From contig NZ_PSRR01000014.1 of assembly GCF_004296405.1 (NCBI RefSeq), positions 1 to 55,539 on the forward strand: a stretch of DNA of 55,539 nucleotides, read 5' to 3'. The position numbers were made by a program, and so were the translations under genes. This document shows positions 1 through 10,684 of the stretch, one piece after another. Below the pieces are notes generated by a model. The model was not told the DNA's origin and made no database searches. It worked only from the letters and a program-made list of their open reading frames with translations. The number at the start of each line of letters is the position of its first letter. Positions within the stretch are counted from its first letter, which is position 1. The DNA comes from Bradyrhizobium sp. Leo170. GTDB lineage: Bacteria; Pseudomonadota; Alphaproteobacteria; Rhizobiales; Xanthobacteraceae.

Positions 1-670
1 CGGGCGCCTTGGCTCCCTTTCGGGCGGCTCCAGAGGCGGAGCGCTTGGCTGGAGAGGCTCGCCGTGCCGCCTTGGGTTCCGTGGCGCCGAGCGCCTCCAG
101 GATCCGGTTGATTTCACCCGTAACGTGCTCGATGGTCATCATGCCATCTACAGTCAGCAGCTTGCGGCGCTCGGAATAGTAGTGAATCAGGGGTTCAGTC
201 TGGGCGCGGTAGCTTGCCAGCCGCTTGGTCAGCACTTCCGGCGTATCGTCGGCGCGGACTTCCTCGCCGCGCGCCCGCGTCTCGGTGGCGCGCTTCTCCA
301 CCCGCTCGAGCAGCGCGTTCTCATTGACGCGAAGCTCGACCACGGCGTCGAGCTTGAGGCGCTTCTTCTTCAAGAGGTCATCCAGCGCCTCGGCCTGCGG
401 AACCGTGCGCGGAAAGCCGTCGAGGATGAAGCCGTTCTTGGCGTCGGGCTGATCGATCCGATCGGAGATGATGCCGATCACGATCTCGTCGGGCACCAGC
501 CCGCCCGCGGCCATGATGTCCTTGGCCTGCAGCCCGATCGGCGTGTCGGCGGCAACCGCGGCGCGCAGCATCTCGCCAGTCGAGAGCTGGACAATACCGT
601 GTTTCTGAACCAGCCGCTGGGCCTGGGTCCCCTTGCCCGAGCCCGGCGGCCCCAAAAGGATCAATCTCAT
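1..670 (-). CDS. adk: Adenylate kinase, 3' end beyond window
   Basis: Adenylate kinase converts ATP + AMP to 2 ADP in the cytoplasm. The protein opens [17 protein letters not shown], with the P-loop GPPGSGKGT at about residues 7-15. The AMP-binding DGFPR motif and the LID-region arginines follow. The frame stays open to base 1, so the stop codon lies outside the window. The visible C-terminus is an Ala/Lys/Arg-rich extension beyond the usual end, a feature I associate with Bradyrhizobium-type Adk. It is the last visible gene of the spc block, 79 bases after secY. The genes expected next (rpsM, rpsK, rpoA) are off-window. Confidence 0.95.
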   Translation of the reverse strand, partial: MRLILLGPPGSGKGTQAQRLVQKHGIVQLSTGEMLRAAVAADTPIGLQAKDIMAAGGLVPDEIVIGIISDRIDQPDAKNGFILDGFPRTVPQAEALDDLLKKKRLKLDAVVELRVNENALLERVEKRATETRARGEEVRADDTPEVLTKRLASYRAQTEPLIHYYSERRKLLTVDGMMTIEHVTGEINRILEALGATEPKAARRASPAKRSASGAARKGAKAP

Positions 671-749
671 GATTTTTCGCCCCCCGGCTTGGTGAGCGCG
701 ATCCGCACACCCTTGGTTTTGACTTTTACGCCGCCCGCATTCCGCTCTA

Positions 750-2081
750 TCAGCGGCGACGGCCCCTGAGCTTGGACTTTCTGATCAGCCCTTCATACTG
801 ATGGGCAAGCAGATAGCCCTGAACCTGTGCCACCGTATCCATGGTCACGCTGACCACGATCAGAAGCGAGGTACCGCCAAAGTAGAACGGCACGGAGGCG
901 TAGGAAATCAGAATCTCCGGGATGAGACATACGATCGCAATATAGATCGCGCCAACCACTGTGACGCGCGACAGCACATAGTCGATGTACTCCGCCGTGC
1001 GCTCGCCAGGCCGAATGCCCGGGATGAAGCCACCATGCTTCTTCAGGTTGTCGGCGGTCTCGGTCGGGTTGAACACGATCGCCGTGTAGAAGAAGGCGAA
1101 GAACACGATCAGGGCGAGGTAGAGAATCAGGAACAGCGGCCGGCCGTGGCTGAGCTGGGTGGTGATCCACTGCATCCATTCCGGGCCCTTGCCGGCATTG
1201 AAGTTCGCGACCGTGGTCGGCAGCAGCAGCAGCGAGGACGCGAAGATCGGCGGGATCACGCCGGAGGTGTTGAGCTTGAGCGGCAGATGCGAGGACTGGC
1301 CCTCGAACATCTTGTTGCCGACCTGGCGCTTCGGATACTGGATCAGGAGCCGGCGTTGCGCGCGCTCCATGAAGACAATGAAGGCGATCACGGCGACCGC
1401 CATCACGATCACGACCAAAATCAGGCCGGTCGACATCGCGCCCTGGCGGCCGAGTTCGAGCATGTTGGCCAGCGCCGCCGGCAGTTCCGCGACGATGCCG
1501 GACAGAATGATCAGCGAAATGCCGTTGCCGATGCCGCGCGAGGTGATCTGCTCACCCAGCCACATCAGGAACATGGTGCCGCCAGTCAGCGTGATCGCTG
1601 TCGAAAGACGGAAGAACATGCCGGGGTCGGTGACGACGTTGCCGGCGCCCTCGAGGCCCACCGCGATGCCGTAAGACTGGAACAGGGCCAGGATCACGGT
1701 GAGGTAGCGGGTGTACTGGTTCAGCGTCTTGCGTCCGGCCTCGCCTTCCTTCTTCAGCGCCTCGAGTTGCGGCGAGACGGTGGTCAGGAGCTGGATGATG
1801 ATCGATGCCGAGATGTACGGCATGATGTTCAGCGCGAAGATCGCCATGCGGTGGATGCCGCCGCCGGCGAACATATTGAACATGCCGAGGATGCCGCCGG
1901 CCTGGGAGCGGAACACCTGCTCCCACACGTTGGGGTCGATGCCGGGTAGCGGGATGTAAGTGCCGAGCCGATAAACAAGCAGCGCACCCAGCGTGAACCA
2001 GATGCGCTTCTTCAGCTCTTCGGCCTTGCCGAGCGCTGCGAAATTGAGGTTGGACGCGAGTTGTTCCGCTGCTGAGACCAT
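750..2081 (-). CDS. secY: Preprotein translocase subunit SecY
   Basis: SecY is the channel-forming subunit of the inner-membrane Sec translocon and partners SecE, encoded here at 37984-38175. The 443-residue product has about ten hydrophobic segments and the conserved plug/TM2 region ([20 protein letters not shown]). It ends in the basic tail [12 protein letters not shown]. The frame is open 16 codons further upstream, but the ATG at 2081 matches family N-termini (MVSAAEQLA) and has GGGAGAA about 11 bases upstream. It follows rplO, as in the usual spc operon. Confidence 0.97.
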   Translation of the reverse strand: MVSAAEQLASNLNFAALGKAEELKKRIWFTLGALLVYRLGTYIPLPGIDPNVWEQVFRSQAGGILGMFNMFAGGGIHRMAIFALNIMPYISASIIIQLLTTVSPQLEALKKEGEAGRKTLNQYTRYLTVILALFQSYGIAVGLEGAGNVVTDPGMFFRLSTAITLTGGTMFLMWLGEQITSRGIGNGISLIILSGIVAELPAALANMLELGRQGAMSTGLILVVIVMAVAVIAFIVFMERAQRRLLIQYPKRQVGNKMFEGQSSHLPLKLNTSGVIPPIFASSLLLLPTTVANFNAGKGPEWMQWITTQLSHGRPLFLILYLALIVFFAFFYTAIVFNPTETADNLKKHGGFIPGIRPGERTAEYIDYVLSRVTVVGAIYIAIVCLIPEILISYASVPFYFGGTSLLIVVSVTMDTVAQVQGYLLAHQYEGLIRKSKLRGRRR

Positions 2082-2222
2082 GTTTCGGCTTTCTCCCGGA
2101 GCCCCCGCCGACGTCCCCCACGGGATCATCGGCGGACACCGGACATTATTTGGTGCTCGGCTTCGATAAGTCCAACGTTCTCTGCCGTCCCTGCCTGCGC
2201 GAGCCAGGCAATGACGCAGATG

Positions 2223-2711
2223 TTACGCCGCCTCGCCTTCGTCCTTCTTGGCGGGCGCCAGGATCTTCACCGTGCCGCCGGCCTTCTCCACCGCGGCGAC
2301 CGCGGACTTGGAGGCGCCATGCACCTCGATGTTGAGCTTGGCCGTGAGCTCGCCGCGGCCGAGCAGCCGCACGCCGTCCTTGGCGCGGCGCAGCACGCCC
2401 GACTTCACCAGCGCTTCCGCGTTCACGACCGCTCCGGCGTCGAGCTGCTTGGCGTCGACCGCCTGCTGCAATCGGTCGAGATTAACTTCCGCGAAATCGA
2501 GCCTGAAGATGTTGTTGAACCCGCGCTTGGGCAGGCGGCGATGCAGCGGCATCTGGCCGCCTTCAAAGCCCTTGATGCGCACGCCGGTACGCGCGGTCTG
2601 GCCCTTGCCGCCACGGCCGCCGGTCTTGCCCTTGCCCGAACCGATACCGCGGCCGATGCGCATGCGCTTCTTGCGCGAACCGGGATTGTCGGCGATCTCG
2701 CTGAGCTTCAT
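2223..2711 (-). CDS. rplO: 50S ribosomal protein L15
   Basis: L15 is a late-assembling protein of the large subunit, wrapped through 23S rRNA. The 162-residue sequence starts [20 protein letters not shown] and has the characteristic Gly/Lys-rich N-terminal tail ([19 protein letters not shown]). The globular C-terminal domain follows. The ATG has AAGGAGAAGG just upstream. The gene lies 20 bases after rpmD and before secY, the standard spc order. Confidence 0.97.
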   Translation of the reverse strand: MKLSEIADNPGSRKKRMRIGRGIGSGKGKTGGRGGKGQTARTGVRIKGFEGGQMPLHRRLPKRGFNNIFRLDFAEVNLDRLQQAVDAKQLDAGAVVNAEALVKSGVLRRAKDGVRLLGRGELTAKLNIEVHGASKSAVAAVEKAGGTVKILAPAKKDEGEAA

Positions 2712-2731
2712 CGCCCTTCTCCTTGTCTGTC

Positions 2732-2926
2732 TTAACCCTCGCCGACGACGCGGACGAGGTGTTGAACCTTGCTGATCATGCCGCGAACCTCAGGAGTGTC
2801 CTGATGCTCGGCAACCCGGCCGATCTTGTTGAGCTTGAGGCCGATCAGCGTCGAACGCTGCGAATGATGGCGGCGAATCGGGCTGCCGATCTGCTCGACC
2901 TTGATCGTCTTTGCGGCCTGGGCCAT
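2732..2926 (-). CDS. rpmD: 50S ribosomal protein L30
   Basis: This 64-residue protein has the short L30 fold. It starts [19 protein letters not shown] and continues with the typical [20 protein letters not shown] core. It binds 23S rRNA in the large subunit. A GGAG precedes the ATG by about 11 bases. It sits between rpsE and rplO. Confidence 0.96.
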   Translation of the reverse strand: MAQAAKTIKVEQIGSPIRRHHSQRSTLIGLKLNKIGRVAEHQDTPEVRGMISKVQHLVRVVGEG

Positions 2927-2964
2927 CTCTTGAAACTCCAGATAGCGCGCTGGCTTAGCGCGAG

Positions 2965-3537
2965 TTATTCAGCCACCACTTCTGCATCGCCACCGACGCG
3001 GCGGGCCTGCAGGGTGGATACCTTGATGTTGCGGCGCGCAGCGACCGATCGCGGCGAATCCTGGTTCTTGAGCGCGTCGAAGGTGGCGCGAACCATGTTG
3101 TAGGGATTCGACGAGCCGATCGACTTCGCAACCACGTCCTGAATGCCGAGCGTCTCGAACACCGCACGCATCGGGCCGCCAGCGATGATGCCGGTACCGG
3201 CCGGCGCGGCACGCAGGTAGACGCGGCCGGCGCCGTGACGGCCGGCGATGTCGTGATGCAGCGTGCGGCCTTCGCGCAGCGCCACGCGGGTCAGGTTGCG
3301 CTTGGCGGACTCGGTTGCCTTGCGGATCGCTTCCGGCACTTCGCGCGCCTTACCGTGGCCGAAACCGACCCGGCCCTTCTGGTCGCCGATCACGACCAGC
3401 GCCGCAAAGCCGAAGCGCTTGCCGCCCTTCACGACCTTTGCCACGCGATTGATGTGCACGAGCTTGTCGACGAACTCGCTGTCGCGCTCCTCGCGCTCCC
3501 TGCTCCGTTCGCGTCCGCCGCGTTCGCGTTCTGCCAT
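2965..3537 (-). CDS. rpsE: 30S ribosomal protein S5
   Basis: S5 helps form the mRNA entry channel and affects decoding fidelity. The 190-residue product has a charged Arg/Glu-rich N-terminal extension, then the double-stranded RNA-binding-like domain ([19 protein letters not shown]). The C-terminal domain contains [13 protein letters not shown] and ends in VVAE. A TTG four codons upstream would also open the frame. The ATG at 3537 is preferred because GGAAAA lies seven bases before it. Confidence 0.96.
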   Translation of the reverse strand: MAERERGGRERSREREERDSEFVDKLVHINRVAKVVKGGKRFGFAALVVIGDQKGRVGFGHGKAREVPEAIRKATESAKRNLTRVALREGRTLHHDIAGRHGAGRVYLRAAPAGTGIIAGGPMRAVFETLGIQDVVAKSIGSSNPYNMVRATFDALKNQDSPRSVAARRNIKVSTLQARRVGGDAEVVAE

Positions 3538-3597
3538 GGTGTTTTCCAATCTCTAGAAAGGCTTATGCCTCAGTCCTAATATCCGCTCGAAACTTGC

Positions 3598-3957
3598 TCA
3601 GAAGCTCAGTCCGCCTTCGCGGGCCGCATCGGCAAGCGCCTTGACGCGCCCGTGATAGAGATAGGCGCCGCGGTCGAACACGACTTCCTTGACGCCCTTC
3701 TGCGTGGCGCGCTCGGCGAGCAGCTTGCCGACGGCCTTGGCTGCATCGATATTCGCACCCGTGTTGCTGCCATCGCGCATCGACTTCTCGAGCGACGAGG
3801 CCGACGCCAGCGTCTCGCCCTTCTGATCGTCGATCACCTGGGCGTAGATGTGCTTGGACGAGCGGAACACCGACAGACGCGGACGCCCGCCCCCGGAACG
3901 GCGCAGCGCCAAGCGTACGCGTTGCTTGCGCCGGGCATTGGTAACCTTCAGTGACAT
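3598..3957 (-). CDS. rplR: 50S ribosomal protein L18
   Basis: L18 binds 5S rRNA and anchors it to the large subunit. The product has 119 residues, with a basic N-terminus ([20 protein letters not shown]), the [20 protein letters not shown] block, and the terminal [17 protein letters not shown] typical of L18. The ATG has GGAG at good spacing. It lies 11 bases downstream of rplF. Confidence 0.97.
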   Translation of the reverse strand: MSLKVTNARRKQRVRLALRRSGGGRPRLSVFRSSKHIYAQVIDDQKGETLASASSLEKSMRDGSNTGANIDAAKAVGKLLAERATQKGVKEVVFDRGAYLYHGRVKALADAAREGGLSF

Positions 3958-3968
3958 GACCGGCTCCG

Positions 3969-4502
3969 TTACTTCTTCTTGCCTTCCTTGCGGAAGATGA
4001 ATTCGTTGGCGTACTTCACGCCCTTGCCCTTGTAGGGCTCCGGCGGACGATAGGCGCGGATCTCGGCCGCAACCTGCCCCACGCGCTGCGAATCGATGCC
4101 CGAGACCGTGATTTCGGTCGGCTTCGGCACCGCGATCGAGATGCCCTCCGGGATCGGGTAGATGACGTCGTGGCTGTAGCCGAGCGCGAGCTGCAGGTTC
4201 TTGCCCTGCATCGCGGCGCGGTAGCCGACGCCCGTGATCTCGAGCTTCTTCTCAAAACCCTTGGTGACGCCTTCGACCAGGTTGGCGACCTGAGCACGCG
4301 CGGTGCCGTACATCGCCTGCGCGCGGTTGGTGTCCACCCGCGGAGCGACCTTGACCTGGCCGTTCTCGAACTTCACCTCGACGTCGTTATGCACGACGAA
4401 CTGAAGCTGGCCCTTCGGCCCCTTCACCTTCACCGTCTGCCCGTCGACAGTCGCCGTCACACCCGACGGGATCGCCACAGGCCTCTTGCCAATACGTGAC
4501 AT
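3969..4502 (-). CDS. rplF: 50S ribosomal protein L6
   Basis: L6 sits near the factor-binding site of the large subunit. The 177-residue sequence begins [15 protein letters not shown] and contains two L6 repeats. The signature [14 protein letters not shown] is near the C-terminus. A GGAAGGA sequence precedes the start. Order and spacing (14 bases after rpsH) match the spc operon. Confidence 0.97.
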   Translation of the reverse strand: MSRIGKRPVAIPSGVTATVDGQTVKVKGPKGQLQFVVHNDVEVKFENGQVKVAPRVDTNRAQAMYGTARAQVANLVEGVTKGFEKKLEITGVGYRAAMQGKNLQLALGYSHDVIYPIPEGISIAVPKPTEITVSGIDSQRVGQVAAEIRAYRPPEPYKGKGVKYANEFIFRKEGKKK

Positions 4503-4516
4503 GGCTCAATCCTTCC

Positions 4517-4915
4517 TCAGAACACCGTGAAGAGAACTTCGCCGCCCACGTTCGCGTCGCGCGCTTCGTGGTCAGCCATGATTCCCTTCGGCGTCGACAA
4601 AACGGAGATGCCGAGACCGTTGTTCACGCGCGGCAGGTTCTTCACCGACGTGTAGACCCGGCGGCCCGGCTTCGACACGCGCTCGATCTCGCGGATGACC
4701 GGCTCGCCGTCGAAATATTTCAACTCGATCTCGAGCTCGCTGCGGCCGGACGAATGCTCGACGCTGGCGTAACCGCGGATATAGCCTTCCGCCTTCAGCA
4801 CCTCGAGCACGTTCTGGCGCATCTTCGAGCCCGGGCTCGAGACCTTCGACTTCGAGCGCATCTGCGCGTTGCGGATGCGGGTGATGAGATCAGAGATCGG
4901 ATCGTGCGTTGACAT
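4517..4915 (-). CDS. rpsH: 30S ribosomal protein S8
   Basis: S8 is a primary 16S rRNA-binding protein, and in enterobacteria it represses the spc operon by binding the rplX/rplE mRNA. The 132-residue product starts [19 protein letters not shown]. It has the conserved C-terminal [20 protein letters not shown] block. GGAGGG lies upstream of the ATG. Whether S8 autoregulation occurs here cannot be told from sequence. Confidence 0.97.
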   Translation of the reverse strand: MSTHDPISDLITRIRNAQMRSKSKVSSPGSKMRQNVLEVLKAEGYIRGYASVEHSSGRSELEIELKYFDGEPVIREIERVSKPGRRVYTSVKNLPRVNNGLGISVLSTPKGIMADHEARDANVGGEVLFTVF

Positions 4916-4928
4916 CTTCCGACCCTCC

Positions 4929-5234
4929 TTACCAGCTCGACTTCACGAGGCCCGGGATCAGGCCCTTGGAGCCGAGCTCGCGCAGCGCGATGCGGGACAA
5001 CTTGTTCTTGCGATAGTTCGAGCGCGGGCGGCCCGTCAGCTCGCAACGATTCCGGATCCGGGTCGCCGACGAGTTGCGCGGCATTTCCGCAAGCTTCAAG
5101 GTCGCCGCGAAACGCTCTTCCATCGGCTTGGTCTTGTCGGCGATGATCGCCTTCAACCGGGCGCGGCTCGCGGCGGCGTTCTTGGCCATCCGCTTGCGCC
5201 GGTTGTTCTTCTCGACTGCACTCTTCTTTGCCAT
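4929..5234 (-). CDS. rpsN: 30S ribosomal protein S14
   Basis: S14 is a head protein of the small subunit. At 101 residues it is the long type that lacks the zinc-binding CxxC pairs. It starts [18 protein letters not shown] and has [19 protein letters not shown] near the C-terminus. AAGGAG precedes the ATG. It lies between rplE and rpsH. Confidence 0.97.
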   Translation of the reverse strand: MAKKSAVEKNNRRKRMAKNAAASRARLKAIIADKTKPMEERFAATLKLAEMPRNSSATRIRNRCELTGRPRSNYRKNKLSRIALRELGSKGLIPGLVKSSW

Positions 5235-5281
5235 GCGTGGCTCCTTACGTTTCCGCGTTTGAGAGGCTGTTCGTCAGCGTC

Positions 5282-5839
5282 TCACTGCCGGAACGGGAAA
5301 TTGAAAGCGGTCAACAAGGCGCGAGCCTCGTCGTCGGTCTTGGCCGTGGTACACACGGTGATGTCCATGCCCCGCGCTTCCGAGACCTTGTCGAAGTCGA
5401 TCTCGGGGAAAATGATGTGCTCCTTGATGCCGAGCGAATAGTTGCCGCGGCCATCGAAGCTCTTCGGGTTCAGCCCGCGGAAATCGCGCACGCGCGGCAG
5501 CGCGACGGTGACCAGGCGATCGATGAACTCGTACATGCGCGCCTTGCGGAGCGTGACCTTGCAGCCGATCGGCTGGTTCTCGCGCAGCTTGAAGGTCGCA
5601 ATCGCAACCCGCGAATAGGTCACGATCGCCTTCTGGCCGGCGATCTGCGTCAGCTCGGCGGCAGCGGTCTCGGCCTTCTTGCGGTCGTTGACGGAATCGC
5701 CGACGCCCATGTTGAGCACGACCTTGTCCAGCCGTGGCACCTGCATCGCGTTCTCGTAACCGAACTTCTCGGTCAGCAGGCCGCGAATCTTCCTGTCATA
5801 TTCCGTGCGCAAGCGCGGCACATAAGCGGTCTCAGCCAT
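5282..5839 (-). CDS. rplE: 50S ribosomal protein L5
   Basis: L5 binds 5S rRNA and contacts the P-site tRNA region. The 185-residue protein starts [20 protein letters not shown]. It carries the family block [24 protein letters not shown]. The frame is open 32 codons upstream, but that stretch overlaps rplX out of frame. The chosen ATG has GGGAG before it. The gene starts 8 bases inside rplX, so the two are probably translationally coupled. Confidence 0.96.
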   Translation of the reverse strand: MAETAYVPRLRTEYDRKIRGLLTEKFGYENAMQVPRLDKVVLNMGVGDSVNDRKKAETAAAELTQIAGQKAIVTYSRVAIATFKLRENQPIGCKVTLRKARMYEFIDRLVTVALPRVRDFRGLNPKSFDGRGNYSLGIKEHIIFPEIDFDKVSEARGMDITVCTTAKTDDEARALLTAFNFPFRQ

Positions 5840-6146
5840 CGATCTCTGCTCCCGAGCTCTTGGCAATGCGAACCTTCTTGCCATCAGCCTGAATCTTGAA
5901 CCCGATGCGGGTCGGCTTTCCGTCCTTGCCGACATACGCGACGTTGGAGAGGTGGACCGGCGCCTCCTTGGAGATGATGCCGCCCTCCTGGTTCTGGGTC
6001 TGCTTCTGGTGACGCTTCACCATGTTGACGCCGCGCACCAGCGCGGTGTTTTCGGCCGGACGCACTTCGAACACTTCGCCGGTGCGGCCCTTGTCGCGGC
6101 CGGTCAGCACGATGACCCTGTCACCCTTGCGGATCTTGGCAGCCAT
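5832..6146 (-). CDS. rplX: 50S ribosomal protein L24
   Basis: L24 starts assembly of the large subunit at the 5' end of 23S rRNA. The 104-residue product begins [20 protein letters not shown], the KOW motif region, and ends [10 protein letters not shown]. Its ATG shares one base with the rplN stop (TGATG), with GGAGG inside rplN as ribosome-binding site. The reading frame is open far upstream, but that part is a shadow of rplN. Confidence 0.96.
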   Translation of the reverse strand: MAAKIRKGDRVIVLTGRDKGRTGEVFEVRPAENTALVRGVNMVKRHQKQTQNQEGGIISKEAPVHLSNVAYVGKDGKPTRIGFKIQADGKKVRIAKSSGAEIDG

Positions 6147-6514
6147 CACAGCACCTCCGGCGCAAGCGAGATGATCTTCATGTGGTTCTTGGCGCGCAGC
6201 TCGCGCGGCACCGGCCCGAAGATACGGGTGCCGACCGGCTCGGACTGGTTGTTGACCAGCACGGCGGCATTGCGGTCGAAGCGGATGACCGAGCCGTCGG
6301 GGCGGCGAATGTCCTTGCGGACCCGCACCACGACCGCCTTCATGACGTCGCCCTTCTTCACCTTGCCACGCGGAATGGCTTCCTTGATCGACACAACGAT
6401 AATGTCGCCCACGGTGGCATAGCGGCGCTTGGAGCCTCCAAGCACCTTGATGCACATGACACGGCGTGCGCCTGAATTATCGGCCACGTCGAGGTTGGTC
6501 TGCATCTGAATCAT
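6146..6514 (-). CDS. rplN: 50S ribosomal protein L14
   Basis: L14 lies at the subunit interface of the large subunit. The sequence is 122 residues long, starts [20 protein letters not shown], and contains the L14 signature around [20 protein letters not shown]. It ends in SLAPEVL. A GAGG precedes the start. It overlaps rplX by one base. Confidence 0.97.
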   Translation of the reverse strand: MIQMQTNLDVADNSGARRVMCIKVLGGSKRRYATVGDIIVVSIKEAIPRGKVKKGDVMKAVVVRVRKDIRRPDGSVIRFDRNAAVLVNNQSEPVGTRIFGPVPRELRAKNHMKIISLAPEVL

Positions 6515-6595
6515 TGATGCACCTCGTCCTCTTTCTGCGCTTCACTTGCGCTCAAAATTTTCCTGACATTCTCCGGCTTCGAAGCCGAATGCGCG

Positions 6596-6844
6596 TCAGG
6601 CCGTTTGCTTCTGCTCGCCCCGGATCACGATCCAGCGCTTCAACTTCGAGATCGGCTTCGATTCCTCGATCCACACCGTGTCGCCCGGCTTGAACTGGTC
6701 GCTCTCGTCGTGCGCGTGATAGTTCTTCGAACGGCGGATCGTCTTCTTGTAGATCGGATGGGTGAAGCGGCGATCGACGCGCACCACCACCGTCTTGGCT
6801 TGCTTGTCGCTGACGACCACGCCCTGTAGCGTACGTTTCGGCAT
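6596..6844 (-). CDS. rpsQ: 30S ribosomal protein S17
   Basis: S17 is a primary 16S rRNA-binding protein with an OB fold. The product has 82 residues, starts [20 protein letters not shown], and includes the typical [20 protein letters not shown] segment. GAGG precedes the ATG. The 81-base gap to rplN is one of the longer ones in this block and shows no further gene. Confidence 0.97.
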   Translation of the reverse strand: MPKRTLQGVVVSDKQAKTVVVRVDRRFTHPIYKKTIRRSKNYHAHDESDQFKPGDTVWIEESKPISKLKRWIVIRGEQKQTA

Positions 6845-6854
6845 GTCCGGCCTC

Positions 6855-7061
6855 TTACTTCTTCTTCGCGCGCTGCTGCGCGGCGATGGTCTTGATACGG
6901 GCGATGTCGCGGCGCGCTTCCTTCAGCCGCGAGGTGTTCTCGAGCTGACCGGTGGCGCGCTGGAAGCGCAGGTTGAACCGCTCCTTCTTCAGATTGAGGA
7001 TCGCGTCCTCCATCTGGTCGGCGCTCATCGCGCGGATATCCTCGACTTTCATCTGGGCCAT
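6855..7061 (-). CDS. rpmC: 50S ribosomal protein L29
   Basis: L29 is a small helical-hairpin protein near the peptide exit tunnel. It has 68 residues and starts [20 protein letters not shown]. The conserved [20 protein letters not shown] stretch is present, and it ends QQRAKKK. The frame extends upstream through rplP, but this ATG, five bases after the rplP stop, fits family length. Confidence 0.96.
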   Translation of the reverse strand: MAQMKVEDIRAMSADQMEDAILNLKKERFNLRFQRATGQLENTSRLKEARRDIARIKTIAAQQRAKKK

Positions 7062-7066
7062 CTCGG

Positions 7067-7480
7067 TTACTCCGCGATGCGCGCGACGAAGCGCGTCTTG
7101 ATCGGCAGCTTGGCGGCGGCCAAGGTCAGCGCCTCGCGCGCGACCTGGTTGGTGACGCCGTCGATCTCGAACAGCACACGACCGGGCTTGACGCGGGCCA
7201 CCCACAATTCCGGCGCGCCCTTGCCGGAGCCCATGCGCACTTCGGCGGGCTTCTTCGACACCGGCAAATCAGGGAACACGCGGATCCAGACGCGGCCGGC
7301 GCGCTTCATGTGGCGGGTCAGCGCGCGGCGAGCGGCCTCGATCTGGCGCGCGGTGACGCGTTCCGGCTCGAGCGCCTTCAGGCCGAACTGGCCGAAGGAC
7401 AACGTCGCGCCCGAAGTCGCAACGCCGTGGATGCGGCCCTTATGCGCCTTCCGGAACTTCGTTTTCTTTGGTTGCATCAT
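7067..7480 (-). CDS. rplP: 50S ribosomal protein L16
   Basis: L16 contacts the A-site tRNA and shapes the peptidyl-transferase region. The 137-residue sequence has the N-terminal [16 protein letters not shown] block and [20 protein letters not shown] in the middle. Two adjacent ATG codons (MMQ) could start it, and neither has a strong Shine-Dalgarno sequence. Coupling to rpsC, 30 bases upstream, is likely. Confidence 0.96.
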   Translation of the reverse strand: MMQPKKTKFRKAHKGRIHGVATSGATLSFGQFGLKALEPERVTARQIEAARRALTRHMKRAGRVWIRVFPDLPVSKKPAEVRMGSGKGAPELWVARVKPGRVLFEIDGVTNQVAREALTLAAAKLPIKTRFVARIAE

Positions 7481-7510
7481 GGCGTTAAGCCCTCAAACTC
7501 TCATTTGCCG

Positions 7511-8209
7511 TTAGGCGGCGTCGCGACGGGACCGCGGGCTCTCGCCCTCGGCCATCCGCTTGTCCTGGGCCATCGGATCGTGCTCGAGGATTTCGCCCTT
7601 GAAGATCCAGACCTTGACGCCGCAGGTGCCGAAGGTGGTGAACGCGGTGGCAACGCCGTAGTCGACGTCGGCGCGCAGCGTGTGCAGCGGCACCCGGCCC
7701 TCGCGGTACCATTCCATGCGCGCGATTTCAGCGCCGCCCAACCGACCCGAGCAGTTGATACGGATGCCCTCGGCGCCAAGACGCATCGCCGACTGCACCG
7801 CCCGCTTCATGGCGCGGCGGAACGCAACGCGGCGCTCGAGCTGCTGCGCGATCGATTCAGCGACCAGCGTCGCATCGAGCTCCGGCTTGCGGATTTCGAC
7901 GATGTTGATGACGACGTCGGAAGCCGTGATGTCGGCAACCTTCTTGCGCAGCTTGTCGATGTCGGCGCCCTTCTTGCCGATCACGACGCCCGGACGCGCC
8001 GAGTGGATCGTCACCCGGCACTTCTTGTGCGGGCGCTCGATCACGATGCGCGCCACTGCGGCCTGCTTGAGCTCCTTGTGCAGGATCTCGCGGATCTTGA
8101 CGTCCTCATGCAGCAGCTTGCCGTATTCAGCCTTGCCGGCAAACCAACGCGAATCCCAGGTCCGGTTGATGCCGAGACGCAGCCCGATCGGATTGATCTT
8201 TTGACCCAT
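7511..8209 (-). CDS. rpsC: 30S ribosomal protein S3
   Basis: S3 lines the mRNA entry tunnel and has helicase-like unwinding activity. The 232-residue protein begins [20 protein letters not shown]. It has a KH domain ([18 protein letters not shown]) and the S3 C-terminal domain ([20 protein letters not shown]). The frame is open 40 codons further upstream, but AGGAG lies just before this ATG and family N-termini agree. Confidence 0.97.
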   Translation of the reverse strand: MGQKINPIGLRLGINRTWDSRWFAGKAEYGKLLHEDVKIREILHKELKQAAVARIVIERPHKKCRVTIHSARPGVVIGKKGADIDKLRKKVADITASDVVINIVEIRKPELDATLVAESIAQQLERRVAFRRAMKRAVQSAMRLGAEGIRINCSGRLGGAEIARMEWYREGRVPLHTLRADVDYGVATAFTTFGTCGVKVWIFKGEILEHDPMAQDKRMAEGESPRSRRDAA

Positions 8210-8231
8210 CTTATTCTCCTGCGCTTCTTCT

Positions 8232-8618
8232 TTAAGCGCTCGCCTCGGCCTCGACCTCACGAACCACGATCGTGAGATGCGAGAACGGTTTGTAGACACG
8301 GCCCGAACGGCCACGGCCGCGCGGGGCAAAACGCTTCATGACGAGGCCATTGCCGACATGAGCCTCGGCGACGACGAGATCGTCGACCTCGAGGTCGTGG
8401 TTGTTCTCAGCATTGGCAATCGCCGATTCCAGGCACTTCTTGACGTCGACCGCGATCCGCTTGCGCGAGAACTGCAGGTCGGCGAGTGCAGCCGAAGCCT
8501 TGCGGCCACGGATCATCTGCGCGACAAGGTTCAGCTTCTGCGGGCTGACGCGCAGCATCCGGGCGACGGCCTTGGCCTCATTGTCCGCGAGGACACGTTC
8601 GCGCTTTGGTTTGCTCAT
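8232..8618 (-). CDS. rplV: 50S ribosomal protein L22
   Basis: L22 lines the nascent-peptide exit tunnel. The 128-residue product starts [20 protein letters not shown], keeps the [20 protein letters not shown] block, and has the extended loop [20 protein letters not shown]. It lies 10 bases after rpsS. Confidence 0.97.
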   Translation of the reverse strand: MSKPKRERVLADNEAKAVARMLRVSPQKLNLVAQMIRGRKASAALADLQFSRKRIAVDVKKCLESAIANAENNHDLEVDDLVVAEAHVGNGLVMKRFAPRGRGRSGRVYKPFSHLTIVVREVEAEASA

Positions 8619-8628
8619 CGCTTAATCC

Positions 8629-8907
8629 TCAAGCCCTCTTGGCTTTCTTGTCGCCAGAGTGGCCGTGGAAGGTACGTGTCGGCGAGAACTCGCCGAACTT
8701 GTGACCCACCATTTCCTCGTTCACCGAAACCGGCACGTGCTTCTGACCGTTGTAGACGCCGAAGGTCAGGCCCACGAACTGCGGCAGGATGGTCGAGCGG
8801 CGACTCCAGATCTTGATAACGTCGTGACGGCCGGACGCGCGCGCGGCATCTGCCTTCTTGAGCAGCGATGCCTCGACGAACGGGCCTTTCCAGACTGAAC
8901 GAACCAT
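8629..8907 (-). CDS. rpsS: 30S ribosomal protein S19
   Basis: S19 is in the head of the small subunit. It has 92 residues and starts [20 protein letters not shown]. The diagnostic C-terminal stretch is [20 protein letters not shown]. It lies 12 bases downstream of rplB. Confidence 0.97.
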   Translation of the reverse strand: MVRSVWKGPFVEASLLKKADAARASGRHDVIKIWSRRSTILPQFVGLTFGVYNGQKHVPVSVNEEMVGHKFGEFSPTRTFHGHSGDKKAKRA

Positions 8908-8919
8908 GTCCGGCGTTCC

Positions 8920-9753
8920 TTACTTCTTCCGCTTGTGGCGGCTTAGGAGAATGAATTTGTTGGTCGACTTGTTCGAGCGCGTCTTCTTGCCCTTGGTCGG
9001 CTTGCCCCACGGTGTCACCGGGTGGCGGCCGCCCGAGGTGCGGCCTTCACCGCCGCCATGCGGGTGGTCGATCGGGTTCATGACGACACCGCGGTTGTGC
9101 GGGCGCCAGCCGAGCCAGCGGGTGCGGCCGGCCTTGCCGATCGAGATGTTCATGTGATCGGGATTCGACACCGCGCCGATCGCGCCGCGGCAACGGCCGT
9201 GCACCAGGCGCTGCTCGCCCGAGTTCAGGCGGATGATGACGTAGTCCTGGTCGCGGCCGACGATCTGGGCATAGGTGCCGGCGGAGCGCGCAAGCTGACC
9301 ACCCTTGCCGATCTTCAGCTCGATGTTGTGGACGATCGTGCCGACCGGCATGTTGCCGAGCGGCATCACGTTGCCCGGCTTGACGTCGACATAGCTGCCG
9401 GCCACCACCGTGTCGCCTGCGGCGAGCCGCTGCGGCGCCAGGATGTAGGCCTGCTCGCCGTCCTGATACTTGATCAGCGCGATGAAGGCGGTGCGGTTCG
9501 GGTCATATTCCAGCCGCTCGACGATCGCCGGCACATCCACCTTGTCGCGGCGGAAGTCGACATTGCGATAGGCCTTCTTGTGGCCGCCGCCGCGGAAGCG
9601 CACGGTGATGCGGCCGGTATTGTTGCGGCCACCGTTCGATTGCTTGCCCTCGGTGAGCGCCTTGACCGGCTTGCCCTTATAGAGCGCCGAACGATCGACC
9701 ATCACCAGCTGGCGCTGGCCCGGCGTCGTTGGATTGTAGGTTTTCAATGCCAT
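8920..9753 (-). CDS. rplB: 50S ribosomal protein L2
   Basis: L2 is needed for subunit joining and peptidyl transfer. The product has 277 residues, with the N-terminal [20 protein letters not shown] and the conserved C-terminal [20 protein letters not shown]. That C-terminal block contains the functionally important histidine of the family. The gene lies 13 bases after rplW. Confidence 0.97.
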   Translation of the reverse strand: MALKTYNPTTPGQRQLVMVDRSALYKGKPVKALTEGKQSNGGRNNTGRITVRFRGGGHKKAYRNVDFRRDKVDVPAIVERLEYDPNRTAFIALIKYQDGEQAYILAPQRLAAGDTVVAGSYVDVKPGNVMPLGNMPVGTIVHNIELKIGKGGQLARSAGTYAQIVGRDQDYVIIRLNSGEQRLVHGRCRGAIGAVSNPDHMNISIGKAGRTRWLGWRPHNRGVVMNPIDHPHGGGEGRTSGGRHPVTPWGKPTKGKKTRSNKSTNKFILLSRHKRKK

Positions 9754-9766
9754 CGTCGTTACGCCC

Positions 9767-10066
9767 TTATAGTCCGGTAGTCACGTCGATGCGGTGGCCC
9801 TCTTCCAGGGTCACGATCGCGCGCTTGGTGTCCGACTGCGAACCGAAATTGCCGCGGAACACCTTGGTCTTGCCTTTGCGCACCAGTGTGTTCACGCTCT
9901 TGACCTTGACGTCGAAGAGCTTCTCGACCGCTTCCTTGATCTGCGGCTTGGTGGCCTTGGAGGCTACCTTGAACAGCACCTTGTTGTGCTCGGAGGCGAG
10001 CGTCGCCTTTTCGGTCACAACGGGCGCGACGATGACGTCGTAGTGGCGCGGATCGATATTCTTCAT
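9767..10066 (-). CDS. rplW: 50S ribosomal protein L23
   Basis: L23 forms the docking site at the tunnel exit for trigger factor and SRP. The sequence is 99 residues long, starts [20 protein letters not shown], and has the basic [18 protein letters not shown] loop. Its start overlaps the rplD stop by four bases (ATGA), which indicates translational coupling. Confidence 0.97.
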   Translation of the reverse strand: MKNIDPRHYDVIVAPVVTEKATLASEHNKVLFKVASKATKPQIKEAVEKLFDVKVKSVNTLVRKGKTKVFRGNFGSQSDTKRAIVTLEEGHRIDVTTGL

Positions 10067-10683
10067 TTGAAGCGCGCCTCCAGCGCATCGACGGCCGCCT
10101 TGGTCAGGACCAGCTTCTGGCGGCGCAGGATGTCGTAGACGTTGATACCCTGGATCGGCAGCACGTCGATATTCGGAATGTTGCGGGCCGCGGTCGCGAA
10201 ACCGTTGTTGAGCTCGGCGCCGTCGATGATCAGCGCATTGGTGAGCCCGAGGCCGGAGAAGTGACCGACCAGCGCCTTGGTCTTGGCTTCCTTGATGTCG
10301 GCGCTGTCAAGCACGACAAGGCCGCCGTCCTTGGCCTTGGCCGACAAAGCATGCTTGAGCGCGAGCGCACGCACCTTCTTCGGCAGGTCGGTCGCATGCG
10401 AGCGAACCACCGGACCGAAGGCGCGGCCGCCGCCACGGAACTGCGGCACGCGCGCCGAGCCGTGACGGGCACCGCCGGTGCCCTTCTGCTTGTACATCTT
10501 CTTGCCGGTGCGCCAGATCTCGGCGCGACCCTTGGCCTTGTGCGTGCCGGCCTGGCGCTTGTTGAGCTGCCACTGCACGCATCGCTGAATGATGTCGGCG
10601 CGCGGCTCGAGGCCGAAAATGGCGTCGGAAAGCTGGACCGAGCCGGCTTCCTTGCCCTCAAGGGTGGTGACTTTCAGTTCCAT
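10063..10683 (-). CDS. rplD: 50S ribosomal protein L4
   Basis: L4 reaches into the exit tunnel and, in E. coli, autoregulates the S10 operon. The 206-residue product begins [20 protein letters not shown]. It has the long tunnel loop ([20 protein letters not shown]). A longer frame (17 codons more) overlaps rplC and is rejected. Only one base separates it from rplC. No E. coli-type S10 leader hairpin was recognised upstream of rpsJ. Confidence 0.96.
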   Translation of the reverse strand: MELKVTTLEGKEAGSVQLSDAIFGLEPRADIIQRCVQWQLNKRQAGTHKAKGRAEIWRTGKKMYKQKGTGGARHGSARVPQFRGGGRAFGPVVRSHATDLPKKVRALALKHALSAKAKDGGLVVLDSADIKEAKTKALVGHFSGLGLTNALIIDGAELNNGFATAARNIPNIDVLPIQGINVYDILRRQKLVLTKAAVDALEARFK

Positions 10684-10684
10684 C

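Noticed and set aside
3537..3549. TTG start of rpsE four codons upstream
   Set aside because: The upstream TTG overlaps the ribosome-binding site of the ATG at 3537, and S5 proteins start at the latter.
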